Below, one piece after another: positions 1 through 8,768 of a DNA stretch of 64,000 bases. The DNA is from an uncultured Cohaesibacter sp. (lineage in GTDB: Bacteria; Pseudomonadota; Alphaproteobacteria; Rhizobiales; Cohaesibacteraceae): assembly GCF_963662805.1 (NCBI RefSeq), contig NZ_OY759850.1, positions 28,613 to 92,612 on the forward strand, given 5' to 3'. The notes under the pieces were generated by a model, which saw only the letters and a list, made by a program, of their open reading frames with translations, was not told the origin of the DNA and did not search any database. Both the position numbers and the translations under genes were made by a program. The stretch's first letter is position 1, and each line of letters begins with the position of its first letter.

Positions 1-665
1 AGCGACCGACCGGTGGAATCGAACCCTTGCGGCTCGGCGGCATAGATCATCGCCTCAGGGAGCTTCGACTTGATGGCCGTTGCGATGCCTGAGGTCAGAC
101 CACCGCCGCCACAACAGACGACAACGGACCCCACTTTTACGTCCATCTCCTCGGCTTGGTCGAGGATTTCAAGGCCTGCGGTTCCCTGTCCGGCGATGAT
201 GTATGGATCATTGTAGGAGGGAACGATCAGCGCACCGCGCTTCTCGGCGATGGCTGTGGCGATCTCCTCGCGCGATTCGGTGTAGCGATCATAGGTGACG
301 ATCTCCGCGCCATAGGCGAGGGTGTTGTTCACCTTGATCTGCGGAGCATCGTCGGGCATCACGATGGTTGCCGGCATGCCCAGAAGTTGGGCGGCATGAG
401 CCACCCCTTGGGCATGGTTGCCCGAAGACCAGGCCACGACGCCAGCCGCCCGATCCTCCGGCGCAATGGCCGAGAGGCGATTGTAGGCCCCGCGGAACTT
501 GAACGACCCGGTGTGCTGGGCCCCTTCGAACTTGACCAGAACTCGCCGCCCGACGGCAGAGTTGAGCGGTTTGAACTCGAGCAGCGGGGTGCGAACCGCA
601 TGGCCCTTCAGCCGTTCTGCGGCTTGGTGAATGTCTTCGATGGAAATGGCGAGGCGGTCTGTCAT
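1..665 (-). CDS. threonine/serine dehydratase, C-terminus cut by window edge
   Basis: PLP-dependent fold-type II deaminase that converts threonine (and often serine) to the 2-oxoacid plus ammonia in the cytoplasm. I translated it from the minus strand. It starts MTDRLAISIEDIHQAAERL and is open to the window edge. The PLP lysine lies in GSFKFRGAYNRL near residue 52, SSGNHAQGVA follows near residue 80, and the phosphate-binding glycine loop CCGGGGLTSG lies near residue 180. About 221 residues are visible and about 100 should lie beyond base 1. No ACT domain is visible in this part, so the choice between a catabolic threonine dehydratase, a biosynthetic IlvA and a serine racemase-like member cannot be settled. 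The ATG at 663-665 has no competing in-frame start nearby. Confidence 0.85.
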   Translation of the reverse strand, partial: MTDRLAISIEDIHQAAERLKGHAVRTPLLEFKPLNSAVGRRVLVKFEGAQHTGSFKFRGAYNRLSAIAPEDRAAGVVAWSSGNHAQGVAHAAQLLGMPATIVMPDDAPQIKVNNTLAYGAEIVTYDRYTESREEIATAIAEKRGALIVPSYNDPYIIAGQGTAGLEILDQAEEMDVKVGSVVVCCGGGGLTSGIATAIKSKLPEAMIYAAEPQGFDSTGRS

Positions 666-724
666 GGCAACAGGGTCCTGTTGGTGCGGGGGGCAAAGGA
701 GGGGAGGGACAAGCAGAAGCGGGA

Positions 725-925
725 TTAGTCTTCCGGTTCGCCCGGATCTTCATATTTGACGATCAGTGACAGGAAGCACCAGAAGCCGACAACGCCAAAC
801 AGGATAGCCCAGTTGACATTGCCAAGGGACAATTCCAGAAGCGCCCAGGCCGACGGAGCGAATGTGGTCAGAATGCGAACCCACAAGGGACGCAGCATCG
901 GATGGGAAGTGTCGAACAGATTCAT
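725..925 (-). CDS. small DUF3329-like inner-membrane protein
   Basis: A 66-residue protein starting MNLFDTSHPML. It has two hydrophobic segments (about residues 17-32 and 35-50) and an acidic tail ending PGEPED. The pattern of a short D-x-x-HP N-terminus, a PLW-R motif, two membrane helices and a WA-LF core matches what I know of DUF3329 proteins, which are common and uncharacterised in Alphaproteobacteria. I prefer the ATG at 923-925 over an upstream in-frame start at 964, because the upstream residues look unlike the family. It lies 60 bases upstream of the dehydratase in the same direction, so the two may be co-transcribed. No function is assigned. Confidence 0.6.
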   Translation of the reverse strand: MNLFDTSHPMLRPLWVRILTTFAPSAWALLELSLGNVNWAILFGVVGFWCFLSLIVKYEDPGEPED

Positions 926-975
926 GCCAGCGCTCCTCGGGCATCGGGTAGAAAGGGGTTCCACCCTTTTAAGCG

Positions 976-2007
976 CTAGTGGGTGCCTCGCTCAAGCAGG
1001 ATTGGGTCGAGCATGCAAATTTCTGCCGGTTTTTCAGGGTTTTCCAGCCGCTCCTCCAGCATCCTGAGGATTTCGGTCACGGTCGTCTCCAGCGGGTTGC
1101 GGATTGTTGTGAGGTTGAAGTCGGACCAGGAGGCCATGACGATATCATCAAAGCCGATGATCGAAAGATCCTCAGGAACACGCCGCCCGAGTTGGGACCG
1201 GGCCGCCGACAAGGCACCGAGCGCCATGGCGTCATTGGCCGAGATGATCGCATCCAGCGGATGCTTGCCGAGCATGATCCGGGCCGCTTCGCTGCCGCCT
1301 TCATAGGTATAGTCGGAGTGCACCACCGAGGTGAGGCTGAGGCCCGCTTCCCCGAGCCGGGACGTCAGGCCCAAGAGGCGTTCGTTCGAAGAGGTGCGCG
1401 TTTTCGGCCCACCGATGAAGCCGAAGGATTTACGCCCGCGTTTCAAAAGCAGATCGACCGCCATGGATGTGCCCGCCTCGTTGCGACAGCAGATGCAGTC
1501 GGTGAACGGAGCCTCAACCACGTGGCCGGAAAAGATCAGCGGAATGCTCAGCTTCTCGCAATCGGAAATCAGCGAGGAGGGAATGCTGCCGCCACGAATG
1601 ATCAGCGCGTCGAGCGGGTAGTTGAGGATCGATAGGATCGACTGCTTCGTCACCGTATCTTCACCGCCAAGAACGATCGGCCATTTGTTGGCCCCGTTGA
1701 GCCGGGAGACCAGCCGCGCGACAAACTCCGCGTCATAATGGTTGTTTAGGTCACCAGCCACGACACCAACCAGATTGGTGCTGGTGCCATGCAGGCTGGC
1801 GGCCAGAGCGTTGGGTCGATAACCCAATTGAAGGGCCGTTTGCAGGATGCGCTCCCGTTTGGTGTCATCCAGATAGGCCCCGGGCGTGAAGGCACGGGAA
1901 ACGGCAGGTCTCGAAACCCCGGCAGCCTTGGCCACATCCGATGCGGTCACTCGTCTCCCACGCTTGCTGCTCGTGGTCTTTTGAGAACTCCCGTCATGAT
2001 CTGACAT
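976..2007 (-). CDS. LacI-family transcriptional regulator
   Basis: A 343-residue sugar-type repressor. The N-terminal helix-turn-helix reads VTASDVAKAAGVSRPAVSRAF (about residues 19-39), followed by a periplasmic-binding-protein-like effector domain with SANDAMALGAL and the GFDD motif near residue 275. It is divergent from the Ugp-type transporter, and a perfect 14-bp palindrome lies between the two, so it most likely represses that transporter. The ATG at 2005-2007 is preceded by a plausible AGAGG ribosome-binding site; the longer reading would start at TTG 2034. LacI control is unusual for a Ugp system, which is normally governed by phosphate starvation (PhoB) in enteric bacteria and rhizobia. 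Confidence 0.9.
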   Translation of the reverse strand: MSDHDGSSQKTTSSKRGRRVTASDVAKAAGVSRPAVSRAFTPGAYLDDTKRERILQTALQLGYRPNALAASLHGTSTNLVGVVAGDLNNHYDAEFVARLVSRLNGANKWPIVLGGEDTVTKQSILSILNYPLDALIIRGGSIPSSLISDCEKLSIPLIFSGHVVEAPFTDCICCRNEAGTSMAVDLLLKRGRKSFGFIGGPKTRTSSNERLLGLTSRLGEAGLSLTSVVHSDYTYEGGSEAARIMLGKHPLDAIISANDAMALGALSAARSQLGRRVPEDLSIIGFDDIVMASWSDFNLTTIRNPLETTVTEILRMLEERLENPEKPAEICMLDPILLERGTH

Positions 2008-2091
2008 GAAATTCGCGCCTCTTTGTGGGTTCAAATGAAATTTTTATGACCTGCCGCATCCGTCACATGGCTGTTATCTTCCGCCTGTAGA

Positions 2092-2105
2092 TGAACACGT
2101 GTTCA
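2092..2105. promoter_or_regulatory. perfect palindrome, likely LacI-family operator
   Basis: TGAACACGTGTTCA is a perfect 14-bp inverted repeat with a central CpG, the typical form of a LacI/GalR-family operator. It sits in the 317-bp gap between the divergent LacI-type gene and ugpB, 85 bp from the regulator start and about 220 bp from ugpB. The rest of this gap holds a GC-rich stretch with a small hairpin near 2222-2237. I see no pho box in it. Confidence 0.6.
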
Positions 2106-2324
2106 GTGTGGTGGCAAGTCCAAACTTCTACCAATCGATCCACTTTTTGAATTTTGCAAAAAGGGCCACTTCCGAGTGCGCCGGGGTCGGGGTGTCGGGC
2201 CGTTGCCACACCTGTTGGAGCCGGGCATGTCCGGCACAGGGAGCCGTCCGGATCTGACGTTGCGGATGGATGAAAACAGACAAGATCATTTAACGCCGAC
2301 AAGGCAAATTGTTTGGAGCAAACA

Positions 2325-3629
2325 ATGCATTTCTTGAAACTCGCAGCCGCCAGCGCCGCGCTGAGCCTGATGGCCGGTGCTGCCAATGCCGCAACCGAAA
2401 TCACCTGGTGGCACGCCATGGGCGGTCATCTTGGTGAAACCGTCAATGCCATTGCAGAAAAATTCAATGCCTCCCAGAGCGACTACAAGATCAACCCGAT
2501 CTTCAAAGGTGGCTATGAAGACACCCTGACTGCCGGCATCGCAGCTTTCCGCGCTGGCGAACAGCCGAACATCATTCAGGTCTTCGACGCTGGCTCCGCA
2601 ACGATCATCGGCGCTAAGGGTGCCACTGTTCCGGTGCAGGACCTGCTGTCTGAAAACGGTTACGAATTCAACATCGAAGACTATATCTCCGGCGTTCGTT
2701 ATTTCTACTCCGACAATGATGGCAAGATGATCGGCATGCCGTTCAACTCCTCTTCGCCCGTCATGTATGTCAACACCGACGCGCTCGCTAAAGCCGGTGT
2801 CGAAGCCCCGAAAACCTACGAAGAGTTCGAAAAAATCGCTCCTGCTCTGAAAGACGCCGGTTACATCCCGTTTGTTCAGACACACCTGCCGTGGGAATTC
2901 GTCGAGAACTTCTTCTCCCGTCATAACCTGCCGTTTGCCAACAACAACAACGGTTATGCTGGCGCCGAAGGCACCAAGATCCTGATCAACACGCCTGAGC
3001 AGAAAATGCACTGGACCAAGGTCAAGGAATGGCTCGATGCTGGCCTGTTCGGTTTCTTCGGCACCTCTTGGGGTGACAACTCCGCCCAGTTCGAAGATGG
3101 CAAAGCTGCCATGTACATCGGTTCTTCAGGTGACTTCGGTGGTCTGACTCAGAAAAACCTGCCGTTCAAATGGTCTGCCGTTTACCTGCCTTACTGGGAA
3201 TCCATCACCAAGGAAGGTTACCAGACCTTCATCGGTGGCGCTTCCCTGTTCGCCATGTCCGGCAAGTCTGATGAAGAAAACAAGGCAACCGCCGCATTCT
3301 TCAACTTTATGACCTCTCCTGAAATCCAGTATTTCTGGCACCAGCAGACCGGTTATGTGCCCATCACCACCGCTGCTTACGAGCTGGCCAAGAAAGACGG
3401 CCACTATGACCGCTTCCCGGCTGCCGAAACTGGCCCGAAACAGCTGTCTCTGAAAGCTGGCGAGAACACCCGCGGTTATCGCATGGGCTTCTACGTTCAG
3501 ATCCGTGACGTTGAAAACCGTGAGTTCACCCGTTTCCTCAACGGTGAAACCGATATCGACAGTGCTCTGGCCACCATCGAGAAAGAAGGCAATGCCCTTC
3601 TCGAGCGTTTTGCCAAGACCCAGAAGTAA
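2325..3629 (+). CDS. ugpB: sn-glycerol-3-phosphate-type ABC substrate-binding protein UgpB
   Basis: Periplasmic solute-binding protein of 434 residues with a Sec signal peptide (MHFLKLAAASAALSLMAGAA, cleavage after ANA). The mature protein aligns along its length with what I recall of E. coli UgpB: ITWWHAMGG at the start, FNA-x-x-DYKI, GIAAFR-G, PFNSS-PV-Y-N, IGGASL, and WHQQTGYVPIT near the end. It should bind glycerol-3-phosphate or glycerophosphodiesters. The start at ATG 2325 has GGAG about 7 bases upstream; an in-frame TTG at 2313 is less likely. It is the first gene of ugpB-A-E-C. Codon choice looks biased, as in strongly expressed binding proteins. Substrate is inferred from family resemblance and gene order. 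Confidence 0.88.
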   Translation: MHFLKLAAASAALSLMAGAANAATEITWWHAMGGHLGETVNAIAEKFNASQSDYKINPIFKGGYEDTLTAGIAAFRAGEQPNIIQVFDAGSATIIGAKGATVPVQDLLSENGYEFNIEDYISGVRYFYSDNDGKMIGMPFNSSSPVMYVNTDALAKAGVEAPKTYEEFEKIAPALKDAGYIPFVQTHLPWEFVENFFSRHNLPFANNNNGYAGAEGTKILINTPEQKMHWTKVKEWLDAGLFGFFGTSWGDNSAQFEDGKAAMYIGSSGDFGGLTQKNLPFKWSAVYLPYWESITKEGYQTFIGGASLFAMSGKSDEENKATAAFFNFMTSPEIQYFWHQQTGYVPITTAAYELAKKDGHYDRFPAAETGPKQLSLKAGENTRGYRMGFYVQIRDVENREFTRFLNGETDIDSALATIEKEGNALLERFAKTQK

Positions 3630-3650
3630 CTCCTTCTGACTGTTCCATGG

Positions 3651-3676
3651 GACGGTCGCGCACCCCGCGCGGCCGT
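3651..3676 (+). terminator. intercistronic hairpin between ugpB and ugpA
   Basis: GACGGTCGCG and CGCGCGGCCGTC form a GC-rich stem in the 128-bp gap after ugpB, with only a short T-rich tail. Such hairpins after a binding-protein gene often stabilise its message or reduce read-through, so that the binding protein is made in excess over the permeases. Confidence 0.5.
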
Positions 3677-3757
3677 CTCGATCTTTATCGCGCGATAGTG
3701 ACGAGCCTCAATGATTTGATGACTTGATGCTGAGCGCCAGGATCATGAGGCTCAGAC

Positions 3758-4642
3758 GTGAAACGCGCCGGATTCAACAACAAATGGCTGCCCGTGCTCT
3801 TCCTGCTGCCGCAGCTCTCGATTATTTTCGTCTTTTTCTATTGGCCCGCCTGGCAGGCGCTGAGCCTGTCCTTCTATCTCGAGGATCCGTTCGGATTTGG
3901 CTCCACCTTTGTTGGCCTTGATAACTACCGGGACATTCTGAGCAACGCCGAATATCTGAGAATTGCAGGCTACACGATCTTCTTCTGCCTCGCGGTGACC
4001 TTTCTGTCTCTGGCAATCGCGCTCCTGTTTGCGGTCAAGGCGGACAAGGTGATCCGGGGTGCCAGGACCTATCGCACCCTGCTGATCTGGGTCTATGCCG
4101 TGGCCCCGCCGGTCGCGGGTTTCATCTTTCTTGTGATGTTCTCCCAGCGCTGGGGGCCTCTGACCAACTTCCTCGATTTCGCCTTCGGTTATGACTTCCG
4201 CGTCGGTCTGGACTACAACGACACCGCAGCGGCTGAAATTCTGGCCTCGGTCTGGAAGCAGATCCCGGTCAATTTCATCTTCTTTCTGTCAGGCCTGCAG
4301 TCGATCCCGCGTTCGGTACTCGAAGCAGCGAAGATCGACAACAATTCCGCCTATCGCCGCTTTTGGGATGTTACCTTCCCGCTGCTGGCCCCGACTGGGT
4401 TCTTCCTGCTGATCACCAACTTTACCTATTCGCTGTTCGACACCTTCGGCACCATTGACACGATCCTGCGCGGCGAACCGGCCTCCAATCCGATGACCCT
4501 CGTCTACAAGGTCTATGTCGACGGGTTCCGCGGCAATGATCTTGGTGGCTCCTCTGCCCAGTCGGTCATCCTCATGGTGCTGGTTCTTGCCATGACAATC
4601 TTTCAGTTCCGCCTCATCGAGCGGCGCATTCACTATACCTGA
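3758..4642 (+). CDS. ugpA: glycerol-3-phosphate ABC transporter permease UgpA
   Basis: Inner-membrane permease of 294 residues (MalF-type, binding-protein-dependent transport fold) with about six membrane segments. The cytoplasmic EAA loop reads LEAAKIDNNSAYRRFWDVTFPL near residue 190 and contacts the ATPase. LPQLSIIFVFFYWPA at the N-terminus is typical of UgpA. The start is GTG 3758, with GAGG seven bases upstream. It is followed by ugpE after 11 bases, so the two permeases should be translated together. Confidence 0.87.
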   Translation: MKRAGFNNKWLPVLFLLPQLSIIFVFFYWPAWQALSLSFYLEDPFGFGSTFVGLDNYRDILSNAEYLRIAGYTIFFCLAVTFLSLAIALLFAVKADKVIRGARTYRTLLIWVYAVAPPVAGFIFLVMFSQRWGPLTNFLDFAFGYDFRVGLDYNDTAAAEILASVWKQIPVNFIFFLSGLQSIPRSVLEAAKIDNNSAYRRFWDVTFPLLAPTGFFLLITNFTYSLFDTFGTIDTILRGEPASNPMTLVYKVYVDGFRGNDLGGSSAQSVILMVLVLAMTIFQFRLIERRIHYT

Positions 4643-4653
4643 GGTGTTGTTCC

Positions 4654-5553
4654 ATGACTGAAGCCATTCAAACTTCCGATGTCGCGGCCCCGGCCTATCG
4701 CAAGCGTCGTTTCAGGATCGGTGTGGTGTTTGATCACCTGATCCTCATCATCGGTGCCCTGATGATGATGTTGCCGCTGCTGATGGTCTTGCAGATGACG
4801 ACCATGACGGACGCCGAAATCCTGAAATTCGGTCCGTCCCTCACGATCGGTGACCAGTTCTGGTCCAACTTCAACAAGTCGATCTTCGGCGCGTCGGGCT
4901 TTTCCGGTCAGAACACCGGCCTGTCGATGTTCAAGAACTCGCTCATTCTTGGTGTCGGCTTTGCCGTTGGCAAGATCATCATTTCCATGATGGCTGCTTA
5001 TGCAATCGTCTATTTCCGCCTGCGCTTTGCGACCCTTGCCTTTTGGCTGATTTTCACGACGCTGCTGCTGCCTCTTGAGGTGCGCATTCTGCCGTCCTAC
5101 GAGATCGTCCAGCAACTGGGGCTGCTCAATACCTACACAGGCCTCATTCTGCCGCTGATTGCCTCGGCAACGGCGACCTTCTTTTTCAGACAGTTCTTCC
5201 TGTCTGTTCCCGAAGAATTGTCTGAGGCCGCCCGTATCGATGGAGCCGGTCCCCTCAAGTTCTTCATCGATATCCTCGTTCCCCTGTCGCGCACAATGAT
5301 CGCCGCGATCTTCATCATCATGTTTGTCTATGGCTGGAACCAGTATCTCTGGCCGACCATGATCACCACGGATGAGAACAAGTTCACGCTGTTGCGCGGC
5401 ATCAAACAGATCACGCAGTCGATGTATGACTCGCAGATTCCGGAATATGGCCGTGGCAACCTGCTGGCATTGCTGGCGGTCATCCCGCCTGTTGCCGTCG
5501 TCATCTTCTTCCAGAGCTGGTTCGTCAAGGGCCTGACCGAGTCTGACAAATAA
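4654..5553 (+). CDS. ugpE: glycerol-3-phosphate ABC transporter permease UgpE
   Basis: Second inner-membrane permease, 299 residues, MalG-type. Its EAA loop EAARIDGAGPLKFFIDILVP lies near residue 190 and is followed by a membrane helix and GWNQYLWP, a motif common to UgpE. A region near residues 80-90 (FSGQNTGLSMFKNSLIL) leads into the first core helix. It pairs with UgpA to form the channel. The GAGGTG just upstream overlaps the ugpA stop codon and should act as its ribosome-binding site. Confidence 0.87.
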   Translation: MTEAIQTSDVAAPAYRKRRFRIGVVFDHLILIIGALMMMLPLLMVLQMTTMTDAEILKFGPSLTIGDQFWSNFNKSIFGASGFSGQNTGLSMFKNSLILGVGFAVGKIIISMMAAYAIVYFRLRFATLAFWLIFTTLLLPLEVRILPSYEIVQQLGLLNTYTGLILPLIASATATFFFRQFFLSVPEELSEAARIDGAGPLKFFIDILVPLSRTMIAAIFIIMFVYGWNQYLWPTMITTDENKFTLLRGIKQITQSMYDSQIPEYGRGNLLALLAVIPPVAVVIFFQSWFVKGLTESDK

Positions 5554-5564
5554 GGAAACCAACA

Positions 5565-6617
5565 ATGACCTCAGTTTCGCTTGATATGGTCCGCAAGATC
5601 TATCCGAACGGGTTTGAAGCGGTCAAACCCTGCAACTTCAAGATCCGCGATGGCGAATTCGTCGTGCTCGTGGGACCGTCCGGCTGTGGCAAGTCCACCC
5701 TGCTGCGCATGATTGCTGGCCTTGAAGAGGTGACAGGCGGCACCATTTCCATCGGCCAGCGCGTCGTCAACGACGTCGATCCGGCCGAGCGCAACATCGC
5801 CATGGTGTTCCAGAATTATGCGCTCTATCCGCACATGACGGTCGAGCGCAACATGGGCTATGGCCTCAAGAACCGTGGCCTGCCGAAATCCGAGATCCAT
5901 GAGAAAGTCGTCAATGCTGCCAAGATGCTCAACCTGACTGACTATCTCGACCGCCGTCCGAGCCAGCTCTCCGGTGGCCAGCGCCAGCGCGTGGCCATGG
6001 GCCGAGCCATTGTGCGCAATCCCGAGTTGTTTCTGTTTGACGAGCCGCTGTCGAACCTCGATGCCAAGCTGCGCAACCAGATGCGCATTGAGATCCGTTC
6101 GCTGCAACGTCGACTTGGCGTGACCGCCGTCTATGTAACCCACGATCAGATCGAGGCCATGACTATGGCCGACCGCATCATCGTGCTCAACGAGGGACGC
6201 ATCGAGCAGATCGGCACCCCGACAGAAATCTACAATCAGCCCGCCTCGACTTTCGTCGCCGGTTTCATGGGTGCACCGCCGATGAACCTGCTCAAGGCCG
6301 GCCGCTCGGAAAGCGGCAGGATCACTCTTGGCAACGGCTTCGATCTGGGTCTGGACCTGCCTGCGGGCGGGCCGGGCGACTTCCTGTTCGGCGTGCGTCC
6401 GGAGGACATCATGGTCAACACCGGTGGCGATGTGATGTTCGATGTCGAGATCGTCGAGGAGCTAGGGGCCAACCATCTCCTCCATGGCAAACTGGCCGAT
6501 CAGGATTTTTCGGTCAGTATTCCCAAGCATGTCGCTGCGACAACCGGCCCAGTCTCCGTCGGGGTCAAGCCCGGTGCTGCGCATTTCTTCTCCAACGAGA
6601 CCGGGGCACGTCTATGA
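5565..6617 (+). CDS. ugpC: ABC transporter ATP-binding protein UgpC
   Basis: A 350-residue MalK/UgpC-type ATPase that energises the UgpAE permease. Walker A GPSGCGKST lies near residue 40, the Q-loop in VFQNYALYPHM, the signature LSGGQRQRVAMGRA near residue 136, Walker B ELFLFDEPLSNLD, and the H-loop YVTHDQIEAMTM. After residue 240 there is a C-terminal OB-fold (TOBE) regulatory domain containing FGVRPEDI. The stop codon overlaps the next gene's start (ATGA), showing tight coupling. The sugar or phosphate substrate cannot be read from this subunit alone. Confidence 0.9.
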   Translation: MTSVSLDMVRKIYPNGFEAVKPCNFKIRDGEFVVLVGPSGCGKSTLLRMIAGLEEVTGGTISIGQRVVNDVDPAERNIAMVFQNYALYPHMTVERNMGYGLKNRGLPKSEIHEKVVNAAKMLNLTDYLDRRPSQLSGGQRQRVAMGRAIVRNPELFLFDEPLSNLDAKLRNQMRIEIRSLQRRLGVTAVYVTHDQIEAMTMADRIIVLNEGRIEQIGTPTEIYNQPASTFVAGFMGAPPMNLLKAGRSESGRITLGNGFDLGLDLPAGGPGDFLFGVRPEDIMVNTGGDVMFDVEIVEELGANHLLHGKLADQDFSVSIPKHVAATTGPVSVGVKPGAAHFFSNETGARL

Positions 6618-7606
6618 CATCAGTGGTTTCTCGCCTTCCCGATATCACCGGGGAGGAACGAACGCGCATTCTGGCAACAGAGCGCGTGCCGGACGCCCAT
6701 GGAAAATTGCTGGCCGACATCCCGGCCATGACGGCTCTGGAAGCCGGTGGGGCAGGGCAGGCGGGTCGTCTGCCGTCACGCTTCACCGTCGCCGCGTGGA
6801 ATATGGAGCGCTGCTATTTCCCGGCCCGCAGCGCAGCAAAGCTGGCTCCGTTCAAACCCTCCATTGTCCTGTTGAGTGAAATGGACAATGGCATGGCACG
6901 AACCGGCCAGCTCAACACCGCCGCAGAGATGGCCCGGGATCTCGGTATGCACTATGCCTACGGGGTCGAGTTCTACGAGATGGAATTGGGCAGCCCGATT
7001 GAGCTTCCCTACTGCAAGGACGATTTCAACGCATCGGGTTGGCACGGCAATGCCATTCTCTCGTCCGTGCCGTTCGTCAAGCTGGCTCTCTTCCGCCTTG
7101 ACGAAAGGGGTCGCTGGTTCTGTGCCGATCACGCCGACGCGTCCGATGAGCCACGTATGGGCGGGCGGATGGCGGTTGCCGCGATCGTTGACAGCGAAGC
7201 CGGATCCGTCTGTGTGGTTTCGACCCATCTCGAAAGCGCGGCAGACTCCGACTATCGCAAGAACGAGTTTGCTTCCCTTCTCGCGTATGTGGACGCCTTC
7301 GCGCCCGGCCTGCCGGTCATCATTGGTGGTGATCTCAACACCGGCAATCACGTTCCGCCCGACTATGATTGGCGCGGCGAAGCCCTCTTCGATTTTGCCC
7401 GTGACGAGGGATATAGCTGGGATCTGACCCCCGAGGGCATAACCATCCGCAGCAGTCTCATCACGCCGAACAACGACCGGCAGATGAAGCTCGACTGGTT
7501 CTGCACACGCGGACTGGAGGGTGAAGCAGGGCCTTTGCTCAAAGCCATCGACGCGCAGGGCCCATTGTCCGACCACGAATGCATACTCTGCACAGTGCGG
7601 CTCTGA
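6614..7606 (+). CDS. endonuclease/exonuclease/phosphatase-fold enzyme in the ugp operon
   Basis: A 330-residue cytoplasmic protein with the DNase I-like fold. Visible catalytic elements are AWNMERC near residue 60 (metal-binding Asn), LLSEMDNGM (Glu) near residue 87, STHLES (His), GGDLNTGN (Asp/Asn) and the C-terminal SDHECIL (Asp-His). There is no signal peptide. It overlaps ugpC by four bases and closes the operon, so I infer that it acts on the imported substrate. It could be a phosphodiesterase releasing glycerol-3-phosphate from glycerophosphodiesters, which is the role UgpQ has in E. coli through an unrelated fold. Family members also include nucleases and sphingomyelinase-like enzymes, so substrate is uncertain. 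Confidence 0.75.
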   Translation: MTSVVSRLPDITGEERTRILATERVPDAHGKLLADIPAMTALEAGGAGQAGRLPSRFTVAAWNMERCYFPARSAAKLAPFKPSIVLLSEMDNGMARTGQLNTAAEMARDLGMHYAYGVEFYEMELGSPIELPYCKDDFNASGWHGNAILSSVPFVKLALFRLDERGRWFCADHADASDEPRMGGRMAVAAIVDSEAGSVCVVSTHLESAADSDYRKNEFASLLAYVDAFAPGLPVIIGGDLNTGNHVPPDYDWRGEALFDFARDEGYSWDLTPEGITIRSSLITPNNDRQMKLDWFCTRGLEGEAGPLLKAIDAQGPLSDHECILCTVRL

Positions 7607-7716
7607 TTGGCCTTTGTGGACACTGATGCACAGGTGTCCAGAGTTGATCAGGTTGGCGCGCGACGGGGCGTTGCGTGTGAGCAGGTGCGAAAAGTGTCTG
7701 GAATATCAGACGAATT

Positions 7717-7746
7717 GAAAAGGGTCGCCCCTGAGGCGGCCTTTTG
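7717..7746 (+). terminator. terminator after the ugp operon
   Basis: AAAAGGGTCGCC, loop CCTGA, then GGCGGCCTTTT forms a GC-rich stem flanked by A and T runs, about 110 bp after the last ugp-operon stop codon and ahead of the TPP riboswitch. The 373-bp gap 7607-7979 otherwise contains only the riboswitch. Confidence 0.6.
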
Positions 7747-7825
7747 TGCTGGTGTGCGACAGGACGCACGGGCAAAAAAGAAATTTCCACCCTTTTCATC
7801 TGAACCCAAAAGGGTTTACCTTGAG

Positions 7826-7908
7826 CGCGTGACAGGGGCGCCCGATGCATCGGGCTGAGATTGCACCCTTTGAACCTGAACCAGATCGTACTGGCGGAGG
7901 AAGTCGCG
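7826..7908 (+). ncRNA. TPP riboswitch (THI element)
   Basis: The conserved core is present in order: GGGGCGCCC, GGGCTGAGA, ACCCTTTGAACCTGA and CCAGATCGTACTGGCGGAGG. The outer P1 stem can form between CGCGTGAC (7826-7833) and GTCGCG (7903-7908). It lies 70 bp upstream of thiM, whose AGGAGGA ribosome-binding site is near 7967. Thiamine pyrophosphate binding should turn the operon off, probably by hiding the ribosome-binding site, since no strong T-tailed hairpin follows. Confidence 0.93.
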
Positions 7909-7979
7909 GATTTGCCCAGAGTGGCCATTGAGCCCCGGGCGACCCAACGTCATTCCATCCGCCTCAGGAGGATTGAAGA

Positions 7980-8768
7980 ATGACCGACTGGGGCCAACAC
8001 CTCTCTAAAATGCGCGAAACCGCGCCGCTTATCCAGAACATCACCAACTACGTCTCCATGAACATCATGGCCAACGTGCTGCTTGCCGCCGGCGCGTCGC
8101 CCGCCATGGTTCACGCCGAGGAAGAAGCCGCTGAATTCGCCAGCTTCACGTCGGCGCTGACGATCAACATCGGCACCCTGTCCGCGCCTTGGGTGCGCGC
8201 CATGGAAGGTGCCGCCGCCGCTGCCAACAAGGCAGGCACCGTCTGGGTGCTGGATCCGGTCGCGGTTGGTGCGACCGGCTTTCGCCGCGCGACCGGAACA
8301 AAGCTTCTCGAATACAAGCCGACCATCATTCGCGGCAATGCGTCCGAGATCATGGCGCTCGGCGGCATGGTCGCCAGTGGCAAAGGCGTTGATTCCGCCG
8401 ACAGCGTGGAAGCGGCAAAGGCCGCAGCCGATGAGCTCGCAAATGCGACTGGCAGCATCGTCGCCGTGACCGGGCCTGAGGATTATGTCACCGACGGCAG
8501 CAAGGCCTTTGTCATCGCCAATGGCCACCCGACCATGCCGCTTGTCACCGCGCTTGGCTGCTCGTTGACGGGCGTTGTCGCAGCCTTTGCCGTGGGCCAG
8601 CCGCCGCTCGATGCGACTGCCGCCGCGCTGGCTTACTACGGCCTTGCCGGTGAGGTGGCCGCAGAGATGGCTTCCGGGCCGGGCAGCTTCGCGGTCCAGT
8701 TCCTCGATGCCCTGCACAACATCACGCCGGAGGCACTTGCCCACGGCGCAAAGGTGCAATTGGCATGA
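7980..8768 (+). CDS. thiM: hydroxyethylthiazole kinase
   Basis: Salvage kinase that phosphorylates 5-(hydroxyethyl)-4-methylthiazole (THZ), giving one of the two precursors joined by ThiE. The 262-residue length is normal for ThiM. Visible family features are IQNITNYVSMN near residue 18, NVLLAAGASPAMVHA, VLDPVAVGATGFR, the phosphate-site region TGPEDYVTDG, and the nucleotide/anion loop VTALGCSLTGVVAAF near residue 190, whose cysteine is typical. It is the first gene after the TPP riboswitch, with a strong AGGAGG ribosome-binding site, and overlaps thiE by four bases. Confidence 0.93.
   Translation: MTDWGQHLSKMRETAPLIQNITNYVSMNIMANVLLAAGASPAMVHAEEEAAEFASFTSALTINIGTLSAPWVRAMEGAAAAANKAGTVWVLDPVAVGATGFRRATGTKLLEYKPTIIRGNASEIMALGGMVASGKGVDSADSVEAAKAAADELANATGSIVAVTGPEDYVTDGSKAFVIANGHPTMPLVTALGCSLTGVVAAFAVGQPPLDATAAALAYYGLAGEVAAEMASGPGSFAVQFLDALHNITPEALAHGAKVQLA

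Noticed and set aside
1..30. Minus-strand GGTTCGATTCC resembling a tRNA T-arm
   Set aside because: It lies in the open reading frame of the threonine dehydratase (residues G-F-D-S) and no acceptor or anticodon arms can be built around it.
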